A stretch of 54,631 nt of DNA from Promethearchaeota archaeon (lineage in GTDB: Archaea > Asgardarchaeota > Lokiarchaeia > Sigyniarchaeales > Promethearchaeaceae), in assembly GCA_016933055.1 (NCBI GenBank), contig JAFGBS010000011.1, positions 1 to 54,631 on the forward strand, given 5' to 3'. Numbering within the stretch: position 1 is the first letter of the stretch; every line of letters starts with the position of its first letter. Position numbers and translations under genes: made by a program. Positions 1-6,570 of the stretch are shown here, in pieces. The notes beneath the pieces were generated by a model. That model made no database searches. It saw nothing but the letters and a program-made list of their open reading frames with translations, and was not told the DNA's origin.

Positions 1-10
1 CCACCCATAG
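1..10 (+). pseudogene. Last codons of a PIN toxin gene copy
   Basis: The window opens inside the final His-Pro-stop of a coding sequence. The identification comes from the near-identical 60-base stretch at 5164-5223, where the same codons end a PIN-domain fragment. The rest of the gene lies outside the window, so it cannot be said whether that copy is intact. Confidence 0.5.
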
Positions 11-60
11 GAAAACTATGAAAAAATATATCCAATATTGACATATTAATCAAAAACGCG
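1..60 (+). repeat. 60-base direct repeat, copy 1
   Basis: Positions 1-60 match 5164-5223 with a single difference (tccaat against tctaat). Both copies begin in the last codons of a PIN-toxin reading frame and end just after the run caaaaacgcg, where the flanks diverge: copy 1 leads into an antitoxin relic, copy 2 into a nucleotidyltransferase relic. This marks a recent duplication or recombination within the TA region. Confidence 0.85.
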
Positions 61-70
61 TGAAACATCA

Positions 71-298
71 ATGAAACACAAAGAAGAGAAAAGCCTTCTC
101 CAATTACTAAAAGAATACGAAAAGGGAAAAATCGGATCAGCAAAAATATTAAAAATAACATGTATTAGTTCTGACGAATTGCTGGAGAAAATTGTAGAAT
201 TGGATATTGAATGTCCTATTACTCCAGAAATAGATGATTATACGACCTTGCTAACCGAGGAATTAATCAACAAAACGAAATTAGCAGCAAAAAAGTAA
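71..298 (+). pseudogene. 5'-truncated UPF0175-like antitoxin
   Basis: This 75-codon frame aligns over its length with residues about 37-110 of the intact antitoxin at 7738-8070 (shared ECPITPEIDDYT and a K-rich tail). The N-terminal ribbon-helix-helix (RHH) DNA-binding half is missing, and the present ATG lies where the helical linker would be. An RHH domain normally supplies operator binding and dimerisation, so this copy should at most bind toxin. It follows the 60-base repeat directly, with no toxin gene downstream in frame. I treat it as a relic of duplication; a stand-alone toxin-neutralising fragment is possible. Confidence 0.6.
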
Positions 299-310
299 AT
301 ATGAAATAAA

Positions 311-475
311 TCTTTCGGGTATATCGTAAAGATTTTACATTTTTCACGGTACACCGTAAACCTTAAAGTAAATCTTTCGGTTAGGGATCCCAACGTAGAT
401 CTCCCGAAATTAGTTGAATTCATTAAATCACATGTTTTAGAAGATTCTAAATGCCAATTCCAGTATCGAAAATAA
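311..475 (+). pseudogene. Short open frame, probable gene tail relic
   Basis: An open frame without a convincing start runs from the stop at 308-310 to the stop at 473-475. Its last 27 codons (DLPKLVEFIKSHVLED) look protein-like. The upstream part is built on repeated aaatctttcgg and cgtaaa motifs and may be non-coding. I do not recognise a family. It may be the C-terminal tail of a lost TA gene. Confidence 0.25.
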
Positions 476-544
476 CCATCTATACGGGTTTTTTAGAGAT
501 AAATTCCAATTTAATGATTCAATATAGCAAATACTAATATGCTA

Positions 545-564
545 TAGAATACTATAATATTCTA
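545..564. promoter_or_regulatory. Palindromic operator of the RHH/PemK module
   Basis: A perfect inverted repeat with 7-base arms (TAGAATA / TATTCTA) around CTATAA ends on the A of the antitoxin ATG at 564. The AT-rich core could also serve as a promoter element. RHH antitoxins usually repress their own operon by binding such palindromes, so autoregulation is the natural reading. Confidence 0.55.
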
Positions 565-782
565 TGAGTAAAACCACTATTCAAGTAGATAAAGCAATCA
601 AGGACCAGCTTGAAGACTTGAAGATACATCCCCGAGAGCCCTATTCTGATGTAATATCACGATTATTACAACTATGTGTGGATTCCAAAGAAGAATATTT
701 AAAGTTGGTTTATAGAATCCAGGAACAAAAAATGAAAGAACTCTGGGATAATGAAGAGGATTCCGTGTGGGATTCTTTATAA
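564..782 (+). CDS. RHH-type antitoxin of a PemK/MazF module
   Basis: The 72-residue product has an N-terminal strand (TTIQVDKAIKDQLEDL) and two helices, the pattern of a ribbon-helix-helix or VapB-like DNA-binding antitoxin, followed by an acidic, charged C-terminal helix of the kind that usually wraps the toxin. The gene overlaps the PemK/MazF-like toxin start by 16 bases, which suggests translational coupling. The ATG at 564 sits in a palindromic operator. By analogy the protein should neutralise the downstream RNase and repress the operon as a toxin complex. The exact antitoxin subfamily is not certain. Confidence 0.75.
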   Translation: MSKTTIQVDKAIKDQLEDLKIHPREPYSDVISRLLQLCVDSKEEYLKLVYRIQEQKMKELWDNEEDSVWDSL

Positions 783-1135
783 AATACGGAGAAGGATATG
801 AATTGGGAGAGAGAGAAACTTTAAGATACAATTTTGGTGATGTCATCCTCGCAGAAATAACATTCGTTGAGAGGACTGAATCTAAAAAGCGACCTGCAGT
901 AGTTCTTTTTGAAGATCTCGGGAATGTGGTAGTTGCAGGAATAACAAGCAACTTGAAAATGCAAGGAATTTCGGTATCTCGAGATGAAGGGGCGATGAGA
1001 GAAAGTGTAATTAAAACGAATTATATCTTTACTATTGACCCAAGTATAATTGTACGGAAATTATTTTCACTTACTGAAGAAAAACGAGAAATATTATGCA
1101 CCGAATTGAAAGGAAAAATCTGTGGATATTCATAA
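767..1135 (+). CDS. PemK/MazF-family mRNA interferase toxin
   Basis: The 122-residue product contains the family core: FGDVILAE at about residues 23-30, KKRPAVVL with the conserved Arg at about 42-49, and VVVAGITSN at about 54-62. The Arg and the Ser/Thr at the end of that strand are the usual RNA-cleavage residues. PemK/MazF toxins are ribosome-independent endoribonucleases. The only full-length start is GTG at 767, inside the antitoxin gene; a TTG about 36 bases later would give a product closer to the usual length. It appears intact and pairs with the upstream RHH antitoxin. Confidence 0.82.
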   Translation: MGFFIKYGEGYELGERETLRYNFGDVILAEITFVERTESKKRPAVVLFEDLGNVVVAGITSNLKMQGISVSRDEGAMRESVIKTNYIFTIDPSIIVRKLFSLTEEKREILCTELKGKICGYS

Positions 1136-1238
1136 CGAGCTTTTTACTATCGCCGGAATGATTTCATCTATGTGCATTGTTACTAATTCGTTTAAATTTA
1201 ATTTCCGTTGAGTATGGTTTAAAACTTCAATAACTACA

Positions 1239-1290
1239 ACCTTTTAACCTTTGGAATAATCGACTAAGATTCCGGAAGAGACCTAGTCTG
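1239..1290 (-). pseudogene. DUF2283 gene relic
   Basis: The reverse strand reads AESD-stop-VSSGILVDYSKG, matching the AESDQISSGIIVDYSKG segment of the DUF2283 relic at 8101-8241 but with an in-frame TAG. DUF2283 proteins are small and often sit beside TA genes. Only about 17 codons survive. Confidence 0.6.
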
Positions 1291-1442
1291 ATTCAGCAAA
1301 CCTGCCAAAGGTAACTATTTATGATATGATGGAGCACTGCAAAAGAGAGCAAATTCGTCCTGTTGATCCAGATTCAACTGAACTGACGAGGGATAGGATA
1401 AATGCGGAAGAAATCTTTCGTAAATTGAAGGAGGAGAAATAA
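1287..1442 (+). pseudogene. UPF0175-like antitoxin relic (C-terminal)
   Basis: The frame between the stops at 1284 and 1440 encodes VTIYDMMEHCKREQIRP and an acidic tail. This aligns with VTLYKMMEYIQREKIRP in the intact antitoxin at 3228-3554. The RHH half and start codon are gone. It begins exactly where the DUF2283 relic ends, so two unrelated fragments have been joined. Confidence 0.65.
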
Positions 1443-1476
1443 TATCTAGAAAAAGTTACGTATGAAAAAAAGTCCG

Positions 1477-1650
1477 GAATCTTATCGGAATACTATTTTA
1501 TCACTGCAAGAAACAGCTATGTCAGCGAAAGTATCAATCTATTAGATGATGGAATTTATTGAAAGGCATAAAATTTATCCAAAGGAACTTTCAGATCAAG
1601 AGATGGAAGAACATTTTGAATATACTAAAAAAATACTAAAGAAAGATTGA
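1477..1650 (+). pseudogene. UPF0175-like antitoxin relic with in-frame stop
   Basis: A second relic of the same family reads SYRNTILSLQETAMSAKVSIY, then a stop codon, then MMEFIERHKIYPKELSD to the stop at 1648-1650. It aligns with the LYQKGIVSLQEAATSAEVTLYKM segment of the gene at 3228-3554. The N-terminal RHH domain is missing. Together with the preceding relic it shows repeated duplication and decay of UPF0175-like antitoxins here. From 1651 to 1826 I see nothing coding. Confidence 0.7.
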
Positions 1651-1826
1651 TGGAGTATCTTCTATGGCGAGATGTCCCTCCAAAATCAATAAAAAAGGTA
1701 TGTTACAATTTTTGCATCTATAAAAAGTGCAAAAAATATTATCTTAAAATGCTATGAACGCATCCTTGCTGGTTATTTTTTGTAGATAATATGTTGGATT
1801 TATATAGCTGTTTGCACTAGATAAAT

Positions 1827-2630
1827 ATGGAAGTACAATCCAATAGAGAAAAACGAGAAATGACGATTCTAAACGTGTACATGAGTGAAAAGGAGAAAAA
1901 GGAATTACAATCTATTACCAAATCTACAAATACCAAGTCTATGAGTGATTTGGTTAAAAATCTCATACGAGACAAGGTAAAAGTCGAGGAAATTGATCGG
2001 GAAAAACAATCACACGATATTGAAATACCTGATTATATACCCGATGAAAAATATGTGGTTTTTTCCAACAATGCCATAGTGTGTATTGGAGATACTGTGA
2101 ATGAAGTTACTCAAAAAGCAGTAGATAAAGGAATTCCTCCTCCTTATGTAATTAAGTATAAAGGAACGAAAATGAAGAAACAACCCGAATTTGTATTCAT
2201 GAGTTTAATCGAGGGATTTGCATCTCAATACACCATAATCAACAATACATCTTACCCATTAGTGCGAGTCCAACTTCGAATTGGACAGACAGAGTTGAAT
2301 CGGATTGCTATACTAGATACAGGAGCTTCGATATGCGTTTTAAATCAGAAAAATCTCCCCGAAGAAGTTCAGAAAGACTTAGAGGAGAGTATCTCAAAAA
2401 ATTCTAATGTAAAAGAAGTCGAAGTCCATACAGCGAGTGGAATCATGAAAAGTTCCGTTTATTCAGGGGAGATAACTATTTTAGATAATACTTTTGGAGT
2501 CAATTTTATCTTAAGCACGCTTAAAGACGAATTACCATTTAATTTTTTATTGGGAAGAAATATTTTGGACTCTTTAGATTCGTCTTTCTTTGGAAAGAAG
2601 CAAATTTTCTTGCTAAAAACGGCAGATTGA
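1827..2630 (+). CDS. RHH - DUF5678-like - retropepsin-like aspartic protease fusion
   Basis: The 267-residue protein has three parts. Residues about 13-50 (ILNVYMSEKEKKELQSI onward) look like a ribbon-helix-helix DNA-binding domain. Residues about 70-118 (KYVVFSNNAIVCIGDT) resemble DUF5678. Residues about 135-263 form a retropepsin-like fold, with the catalytic ILDTGAS motif (Asp164) and the closing FLLGRNIL motif in which hydrophobic residues precede Gly. Retropepsins work as homodimers with one Asp per chain, and RHH domains are obligate dimers, so the fusion could pre-form the protease dimer on DNA. There is no signal peptide, so it should be cytosolic. It lies 74 bases upstream of a PIN/antitoxin pair among TA genes. 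The substrate is unknown; a nearby antitoxin is one possibility. Confidence 0.75.
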   Translation: MEVQSNREKREMTILNVYMSEKEKKELQSITKSTNTKSMSDLVKNLIRDKVKVEEIDREKQSHDIEIPDYIPDEKYVVFSNNAIVCIGDTVNEVTQKAVDKGIPPPYVIKYKGTKMKKQPEFVFMSLIEGFASQYTIINNTSYPLVRVQLRIGQTELNRIAILDTGASICVLNQKNLPEEVQKDLEESISKNSNVKEVEVHTASGIMKSSVYSGEITILDNTFGVNFILSTLKDELPFNFLLGRNILDSLDSSFFGKKQIFLLKTAD

Positions 2631-2654
2631 AACACTTCAAGGTGTAGAACCAAT

Positions 2655-2698
2655 AATGTATACAATCGATATGTTTAATATAATAAAATGTATACAAT
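2655..2698. promoter_or_regulatory. Paired 12-base operator repeats before PIN gene
   Basis: AATGTATACAAT occurs twice, at 2655-2666 and 2687-2698, exactly 32 bases (about three helical turns) apart. Each has the palindromic core GTATAC, and an AT-rich TATA-like stretch lies between them. The ATG of the PIN gene follows at 2705. This suits cooperative binding of an RHH repressor, from the downstream antitoxin or the upstream RHH-protease. Confidence 0.55.
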
Positions 2699-2704
2699 TA
2701 CATA

Positions 2705-3235
2705 ATGAAATACATTCTGGATGCAAACACCATACTTTATCTCACGAAACTAAATTTGCATGAATTTTTTCTTCAGCTACTAAAAAACAATGAAATTCGA
2801 ATTGATACGAGTGTCTATAAAGAAACTGTTGAGGATGGGATGAGATATAAATATCCTGATGGAATATTAATCAAAAATTGGCTGGAAAAATATCAAATAC
2901 CGATAATTCCAGTTGATATAAGTGAGATGATTCCACTTTATCGAGATCCAGGGGAAACTAGTTGCGCAATTTTAGTATCTAGAGATACAGAAGATAGTAT
3001 ATGTGTGACTTCTGATAACAAAACAATCGACAAATTCGAAAAAAATGCTATTCCATATACACAAATAGATACTTTCTTTTATGGAATGGTTTTAGAGGAA
3101 AAAATTAACTCAAAAACATTTTTCGATATACTGTACCAATTAGAATCAATATTTGCAATAAAATCTGAGCGTGTTTTATATTTTCACGAATTATTACAAA
3201 ATGAAAAACCTATACAAAATGATAACAATGAGTAA
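2705..3235 (+). CDS. PIN-domain ribonuclease toxin (VapC-like)
   Basis: The 176-residue product starts with YILDANTILYL (first catalytic Asp) and continues with the central acidic GETSCAIL motif and TSDNKTID near residue 100. These are the spaced acidic residues that bind metal in PIN nucleases. It is longer than a minimal PIN domain (about 130 residues) and has a helical C-terminal extension. The antitoxin starts inside its last codons (8-base overlap at 3228), so the toxin gene comes first, the reverse of standard vapBC order. The ATG at 2705 follows two operator-like repeats. Confidence 0.72.
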   Translation: MKYILDANTILYLTKLNLHEFFLQLLKNNEIRIDTSVYKETVEDGMRYKYPDGILIKNWLEKYQIPIIPVDISEMIPLYRDPGETSCAILVSRDTEDSICVTSDNKTIDKFEKNAIPYTQIDTFFYGMVLEEKINSKTFFDILYQLESIFAIKSERVLYFHELLQNEKPIQNDNNE

Positions 3236-3554
3236 AACTATTAGTACGCGTTTATCTGATAAAGAAGTAGCGGAATTGGAAGAAATTGCTGCAAAAGAAA
3301 AGCTAGATCGGTCCGCACTTGTTAGAAGTTTCGTTCTACACCAACTTGAAGAATATAAAATGAAAGAAAGTGCGAGACTTTATCAAAAAGGAATAGTTAG
3401 CTTGCAAGAAGCTGCCACTTCCGCAGAAGTGACTCTATATAAAATGATGGAATATATTCAGCGAGAAAAAATTCGACCTCCCACACAATCAAGAGAAGAT
3501 TTTAAAGAGGAAATTGCGAAATCTCTTAAGTGGTTACTAAACAAAAAAATTTAG
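3228..3554 (+). CDS. RHH/UPF0175-family antitoxin
   Basis: From the ATG at 3228 the 108-residue product has an RHH strand (KTISTRLSDKEVAELEEI), a helix with RSALVRSFVLHQLEEY, then the UPF0175-type helix-turn-helix core (YQKGIVSLQEAATSAEV) and a charged tail. An in-frame start at 3171 would add residues encoded inside the PIN gene that do not resemble the family, so I prefer 3228. It should neutralise the PIN protein encoded just upstream and repress the pair. Relics of this family occur at 1287-1442 and 1477-1650. Confidence 0.75.
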   Translation: MSKTISTRLSDKEVAELEEIAAKEKLDRSALVRSFVLHQLEEYKMKESARLYQKGIVSLQEAATSAEVTLYKMMEYIQREKIRPPTQSREDFKEEIAKSLKWLLNKKI

Positions 3555-3570
3555 AATAAAAACTTAGAAA

Positions 3571-3693
3571 ATGATAAAAATGCTTGACTTACCGGAAGAA
3601 AATAAGTCTACAAAGGAAATCAAATTGGAAAAACTACTTCCTGAACTATTAGATGAGTATCAACAAGGAAATAAAGGATTTAAAAAAATCTAA
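3571..3693 (+). pseudogene. Truncated UPF0175-like antitoxin relic
   Basis: A 40-codon frame starting MIKMLDLPEENKS and ending YQQGNKGFKKI-stop matches the start of the relic at 9493-9710 (MPNLPEENE) and the middle of the intact antitoxin at 7738-8070 (LPELLEEYEQGNIGLKKI). It stops exactly where the helix-turn-helix would begin, and the downstream sequence no longer encodes the domain. Confidence 0.6.
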
Positions 3694-3729
3694 ACCTTTG
3701 AATGATGGTGTGGATGCAATAGATCTCTA

Positions 3730-3804
3730 ATGACGAATACTTATTATTCCAAAATGCTTAATTCTCTCAGAGAGATGCAATCTCCAATACTATTTCTTCC
3801 CTAG
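3730..3804 (+). pseudogene. MNT nucleotidyltransferase N-terminal relic
   Basis: The 24-codon frame (NTYYSKMLNSLREMQSPIL, then a stop) matches the N-terminus of the broken nucleotidyltransferase at 8434-8622 (NIYYSKKYNSFREMQSPIL). The catalytic part is absent. Its end overlaps the 3' end of the convergent antitoxin gene at 3790. Confidence 0.55.
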
Positions 3805-4161
3805 GGTAATCCCTTTATCAAATGATACCCCCTTTTTCTGCAGCTCTTGCAGATAGGGGGTCAATTTCTTCCCAATTTCCCGAGAATAGGCAATAATCGA
3901 ATCATCCATATCAATATCGTCAATCAAATCAGGAAGCAGGTGATATATTTCCGTATGATGAATTCCGGTTATGTATGATATATTTTTGATCGAAATCTTT
4001 CCTTCTTTGTATAAATTGGCTAGATAAGGCATCATTTTCGTCTTCAGACCGTCCTGAAAAATTTCCTTGGAAATCGCTGATTTCGTTTTTTTCTCCATAT
4101 CTGCCATAAATTCAAGGAATTTATTGGTGATATCATCTATGCGAAAATTTACTTGACTCAT
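3790..4161 (-). CDS. RHH/UPF0175-like antitoxin, divergent module A
   Basis: The 123-residue product starts SQVNFRIDDITNKFLEFMAD, a ribbon-helix-helix domain, and continues with YLANLYKEGKISIKNISYITGI, the UPF0175-type helix-turn-helix. It is paralogous to the product of 7738-8070 (SQINIKINEEMDQLLNYIAQ). It is transcribed away from the PIN-like toxin at 4205 across only 43 bases, so both genes must share a control region. The RHH protein is the likely repressor of both and the antidote to the toxin. The same head-to-head arrangement recurs at 7194-8070. Confidence 0.72.
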   Translation of the reverse strand: MSQVNFRIDDITNKFLEFMADMEKKTKSAISKEIFQDGLKTKMMPYLANLYKEGKISIKNISYITGIHHTEIYHLLPDLIDDIDMDDSIIAYSREIGKKLTPYLQELQKKGVSFDKGITLGKK

Positions 4162-4204
4162 ATCTAGCTATTGAAAGTAATCTTTTTATATATATTTTGC
4201 TAGA
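4162..4204. promoter_or_regulatory. Shared bidirectional promoter of divergent TA module A
   Basis: Only 43 bases separate the two starts. They contain the TATA-like run tttttatatatatttt, usable on either strand. With so little space the transcripts must be leaderless or nearly so, and one bound repressor would block both. Confidence 0.55.
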
Positions 4205-4717
4205 ATGTCTATAATGTCCTCAATATCAAAACTAATAATTGACACAGGAACGTGGACAAAGTTGGATACTTTAGTAATTGATGGTGCAATTTCAAAGGAG
4301 TTCATCGAATTGCTTTACGAACAATTTGATATAATAATAACACCTGAGATTGAGATAGAGATAGAATACTACAATATATCTAGTTGGATTAAAAACCAAA
4401 CCTTTGTGATTCCTGTTAAATATATTGAGGCTAAGAAAAAGGCGGAGAGAGATGGATTTGATGAAGCAGATGCCAGTATTTTTGGAATCGATACTAGAGA
4501 TTGTATTATTTTATCAGAAGACAGACCACTAATAAAATATGGATCAATATCATTGATGAACTTTATGTATTTCGCTGAATTCTTACTATTATTATGTGAA
4601 TCCTCTCTTGTCTCCAAAAATAATTTATACGACCTAAATAAACACCTCTATTCTATTCGCAATATCGGTAAGAAGCTCTTTAAAGATATTAAACAGAAAA
4701 CTCACTTGATTACTTAA
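4205..4717 (+). CDS. PIN-like toxin, divergent module A
   Basis: The 170-residue product shows the PIN-like layout: an N-terminal strand with Asp (KLIIDTGTWTKL), a central acidic motif (GFDEADASIF, about residues 91-100) and a C-terminal acidic motif (LSEDRPLI, about 107-114). It is a paralog of the product of 7194-7685, which shares GFDEADAS and SEDRPL. The ATG at 4214 is an alternative start three codons in. The role inferred from context is an RNase toxin held in check by the divergent RHH antitoxin. This is not the standard VapC subfamily and I assign only the superfamily. Confidence 0.65.
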   Translation: MSIMSSISKLIIDTGTWTKLDTLVIDGAISKEFIELLYEQFDIIITPEIEIEIEYYNISSWIKNQTFVIPVKYIEAKKKAERDGFDEADASIFGIDTRDCIILSEDRPLIKYGSISLMNFMYFAEFLLLLCESSLVSKNNLYDLNKHLYSIRNIGKKLFKDIKQKTHLIT

Positions 4718-4752
4718 TTATTCTATCAGAAACAATAAAAATTTCAAGCTCA

Positions 4753-4925
4753 CTAATCCAAATTACTTATCAAGCTCGCATCAGCTTCATCAAAACCAAG
4801 AGATTTAGAATCTTGATACATCCGATTTTTCAGTGTTGGAAGAATATGAGTTCTATTAATATCACATGATGTTAAACGAAAATGGTTGATTTCCTTAAGA
4901 ATTTCGTGTGTAATACACACAGTGA
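4753..4925 (-). pseudogene. PIN-like toxin relic (middle part)
   Basis: On the reverse strand this reads VCITHEILKEINHF, then SLGFDEADASLISNLD and a stop. It is closely similar to the middle of the PIN-like toxin at 7194-7685. Both ends are missing: it stops before the SEDRP motif, and its upstream side runs into an antitoxin fragment in the opposite orientation at about 4923. It is a piece of a third divergent TA module broken by recombination. Confidence 0.75.
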
Positions 4926-5173
4926 TTGATTACACTACCAAAATAACTGAAGAATTACTAAACAAAATTCAGTTAATACCTGTCACTATGAATACTATTA
5001 TGAAATCAAAAGATTACATTACTGAACAAAACTTGTATGGGGTGGATGCTATTCACGCAGCGACAGCTGTAATCCATCAGTGTGATGAATTCCTCACTTT
5101 TGACGGTGATTTTAAGAATATCCACATTGGAATTCCAATTATTCATCCTGAAGAAAAAAAATTCCACCCATAG
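4923..5173 (+). pseudogene. Chimeric relic: antitoxin tail joined to VapC C-terminus
   Basis: The plus-strand frame has two origins. First DYTTKITEELLNK, the C-terminal tail of the UPF0175-like antitoxin (compare 7738-8070). Then, without a break, IQLIPV through VDAIHAATAVIHQCDEFLTF to the stop, the C-terminal half of a VapC nearly identical to residues about 83-147 of the product of 19208-19657. The first catalytic Asp and the N-terminal half of the PIN domain are missing, so it should be inactive. The junction lies in an A-rich stretch where both parents encode Asn/Lys-Lys. An ATG at 4886 opens the same frame but starts inside the opposing PIN relic. Confidence 0.75.
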
Positions 5174-5223
5174 GAAAACTATGAAAAAATATATCTAATA
5201 TTGACATATTAATCAAAAACGCG
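5164..5223 (+). repeat. 60-base direct repeat, copy 2
   Basis: This copy matches 1-60 with one mismatch. It covers the last codons of the chimeric VapC relic plus about 50 bases of 3' flank. The unit between the two copies (about 5.16 kb) contains two intact TA modules, one divergent module and the protease fusion. Confidence 0.85.
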
Positions 5224-5245
5224 CAGTTACCTCAGATTTATTCAC

Positions 5246-5368
5246 ATGGAAAACGAGCTATCAGAGCTATTAGGTGTTAAAGTAGATTCAGTTACGAGAG
5301 ATTCTCTCCATCCTATGTTGCGAGAAACAATATTGAGAGAATTGAGGATTGTATATGATGAAATCTGA
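5246..5368 (+). pseudogene. MNT nucleotidyltransferase C-terminal relic
   Basis: The 40-codon frame ENELSELLGVKVDSVTRD to IVYDEI matches the C-terminal region of minimal nucleotidyltransferases (MntA antitoxins), which reads ELSELLGxKVDLVT in the family. The catalytic GSxxR and SDxD motifs are absent. It overlaps the start of a broken HEPN gene in the manner of intact MNT/HEPN operons, in which the MNT protein AMPylates and silences the HEPN RNase. Confidence 0.65.
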
Positions 5369-5441
5369 CTGTTTTTACTTATCTCATCTTTAAAACTCAT
5401 TGTATAAAATCGATTATTACATTCTGGATATTGAGAATTAA
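5358..5441 (+). pseudogene. HEPN toxin N-terminal relic
   Basis: ATG at 5358 gives KSDCFYLSHL, an in-frame stop, then NSLYKIDYYILDIEN and a second stop. It aligns with the HEPN relic at 8612-8743 (KSDHFYLTHIHNSLSKIDSYI). The catalytic RxxxxH region is lost. It overlaps the MNT relic by 11 bases. Confidence 0.6.
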
Positions 5442-5583
5442 TTATTTTTATCCAACACAAAATATTAGAGATGATTAGCAATCATTAGATGTCTGTTTCC
5501 CTATTTTGATATGAAAAAATTTAAACTGCTATCCTTTTTCAAAGAAAGATACCATTATTAGTAGGAAATACTATATTTATTAT

Positions 5584-5826
5584 ATGACGACTCAATCATC
5601 CAAAATAAACAAAAAAGGAATGGTTACCATTCCCTATAAAATCCGAGAAAAATTTGACTTGCATGAAGGAACTGAAGTCGCGTTTGTTGTAGAAGAGGGT
5701 AGTATTGTGCTTGTACCTATACTTCCAATTGAGAAGCTTCGGAAATTTCTCCCAACTGCAGAAGAAATGATGAAAACTGCAGAAGAAAATCGAAAGTTGG
5801 AATTAAAATTGGAGCAGAGGGATTAA
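5584..5826 (+). CDS. AbrB/MazE-type antitoxin
   Basis: The 80-residue product has a SpoVT/AbrB swapped-hairpin domain in residues about 5-45 (INKKGMVTIPYKIREKF, then LHEGTEVAFVVEEG), followed by a charged helical tail that would contact a toxin. The stop codon touches the ATG of the PIN gene at 5827, indicating one transcript and coupled translation. A TATA-like atatttattata sits right at the start, suggesting a short or absent leader. It should bind its own promoter and neutralise the PIN toxin. Confidence 0.8.
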   Translation: MTTQSSKINKKGMVTIPYKIREKFDLHEGTEVAFVVEEGSIVLVPILPIEKLRKFLPTAEEMMKTAEENRKLELKLEQRD

Positions 5827-6249
5827 ATGCAAAAAATCTGCCTGGATACGGGGATTCTTAATTTATATCTCGCTAATGAATCACCAAAAAAAATTAATGA
5901 GTTAATTTCTCGAGTAAAAAAAGGAGAATTACAATGTTACATAATTGAGTCGGTGTTAGTCGAACTTTACTTAAATATATGCAAGAGAGAAGGTATTGAA
6001 ATCGCCAGAATCACAACATTATCTTTTATCCGTGATTTTCCCCATATCCTTGTTAACTTAGATGAAGATCTGATCATCACTGCGGGAAAATTAAAATGCC
6101 AACACCAAGCCGATTTGTCTCACATTGATTGTATGAGTATTGCATTTTGTCTGAATACTGGTATAACCTTTCACACAACGGAAAAAAATCTCAAGAAAAT
6201 CCCACACAACACGCTTCAACGCTTAAAAGTAGTGAAATATGAATACTAA
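5827..6249 (+). CDS. PIN-domain ribonuclease toxin (VapC-like)
   Basis: The 140-residue product has the PIN pattern: ICLDTGILNLYL with the first Asp near residue 6, an acidic residue in ESVLVELYLNI near 43, and LSHIDCMSIAFCLNTG with the third Asp near 100. Length fits VapC. It starts on the base after the AbrB antitoxin stop. VapC-type toxins cut tRNA or rRNA when the antitoxin is lost. The pair looks intact. Confidence 0.78.
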   Translation: MQKICLDTGILNLYLANESPKKINELISRVKKGELQCYIIESVLVELYLNICKREGIEIARITTLSFIRDFPHILVNLDEDLIITAGKLKCQHQADLSHIDCMSIAFCLNTGITFHTTEKNLKKIPHNTLQRLKVVKYEY

Positions 6250-6397
6250 TACACCGCAATCCATTATTCTTCCTCATTTCACTTAAAATGCAAAAATCTG
6301 CGTATACTTTCGTGAATTATTTAATCTTGGAACACAAATCTAATTACGAATATTACTCAAGTTTCTATCAATAAAGATCTTGCCAATTATATGTTAT

Positions 6398-6565
6398 TTA
6401 CTGATATGAATGGATTACTTCAATAATAGACTTATTCTCTCTTTTCGCAATTTCTGATATGATTCGTCGGGCTAGATGAACTTGTTGAAGAGCAGGATCA
6501 TTAGGAAATTCCTTTGTAACTTCTTCTTCCAATTTACTAATATCTTCTTTACTTAGATTTAACAT
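6398..6565 (-). CDS. Small helical protein, candidate antitoxin
   Basis: A 55-residue frame starting MLNLSKEDISKLEEEVTKEF begins 5 bases after the stop of the PIN gene at 6571-7032 on the same strand. The product is highly charged, predicted helical, and ends IIEVIHSYQ. Its position directly behind a PIN toxin with no other partner makes it a candidate antitoxin. I do not recognise the family by sequence. The region from 6250 to 6397 shows nothing coding. Confidence 0.55.
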   Translation of the reverse strand: MLNLSKEDISKLEEEVTKEFPNDPALQQVHLARRIISEIAKRENKSIIEVIHSYQ

Positions 6566-6570
6566 ATCTA

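Noticed and set aside
598..951. 117-codon minus-strand open frame
   Set aside because: It overlaps the well-supported RHH/PemK pair on the other strand and has no family features.
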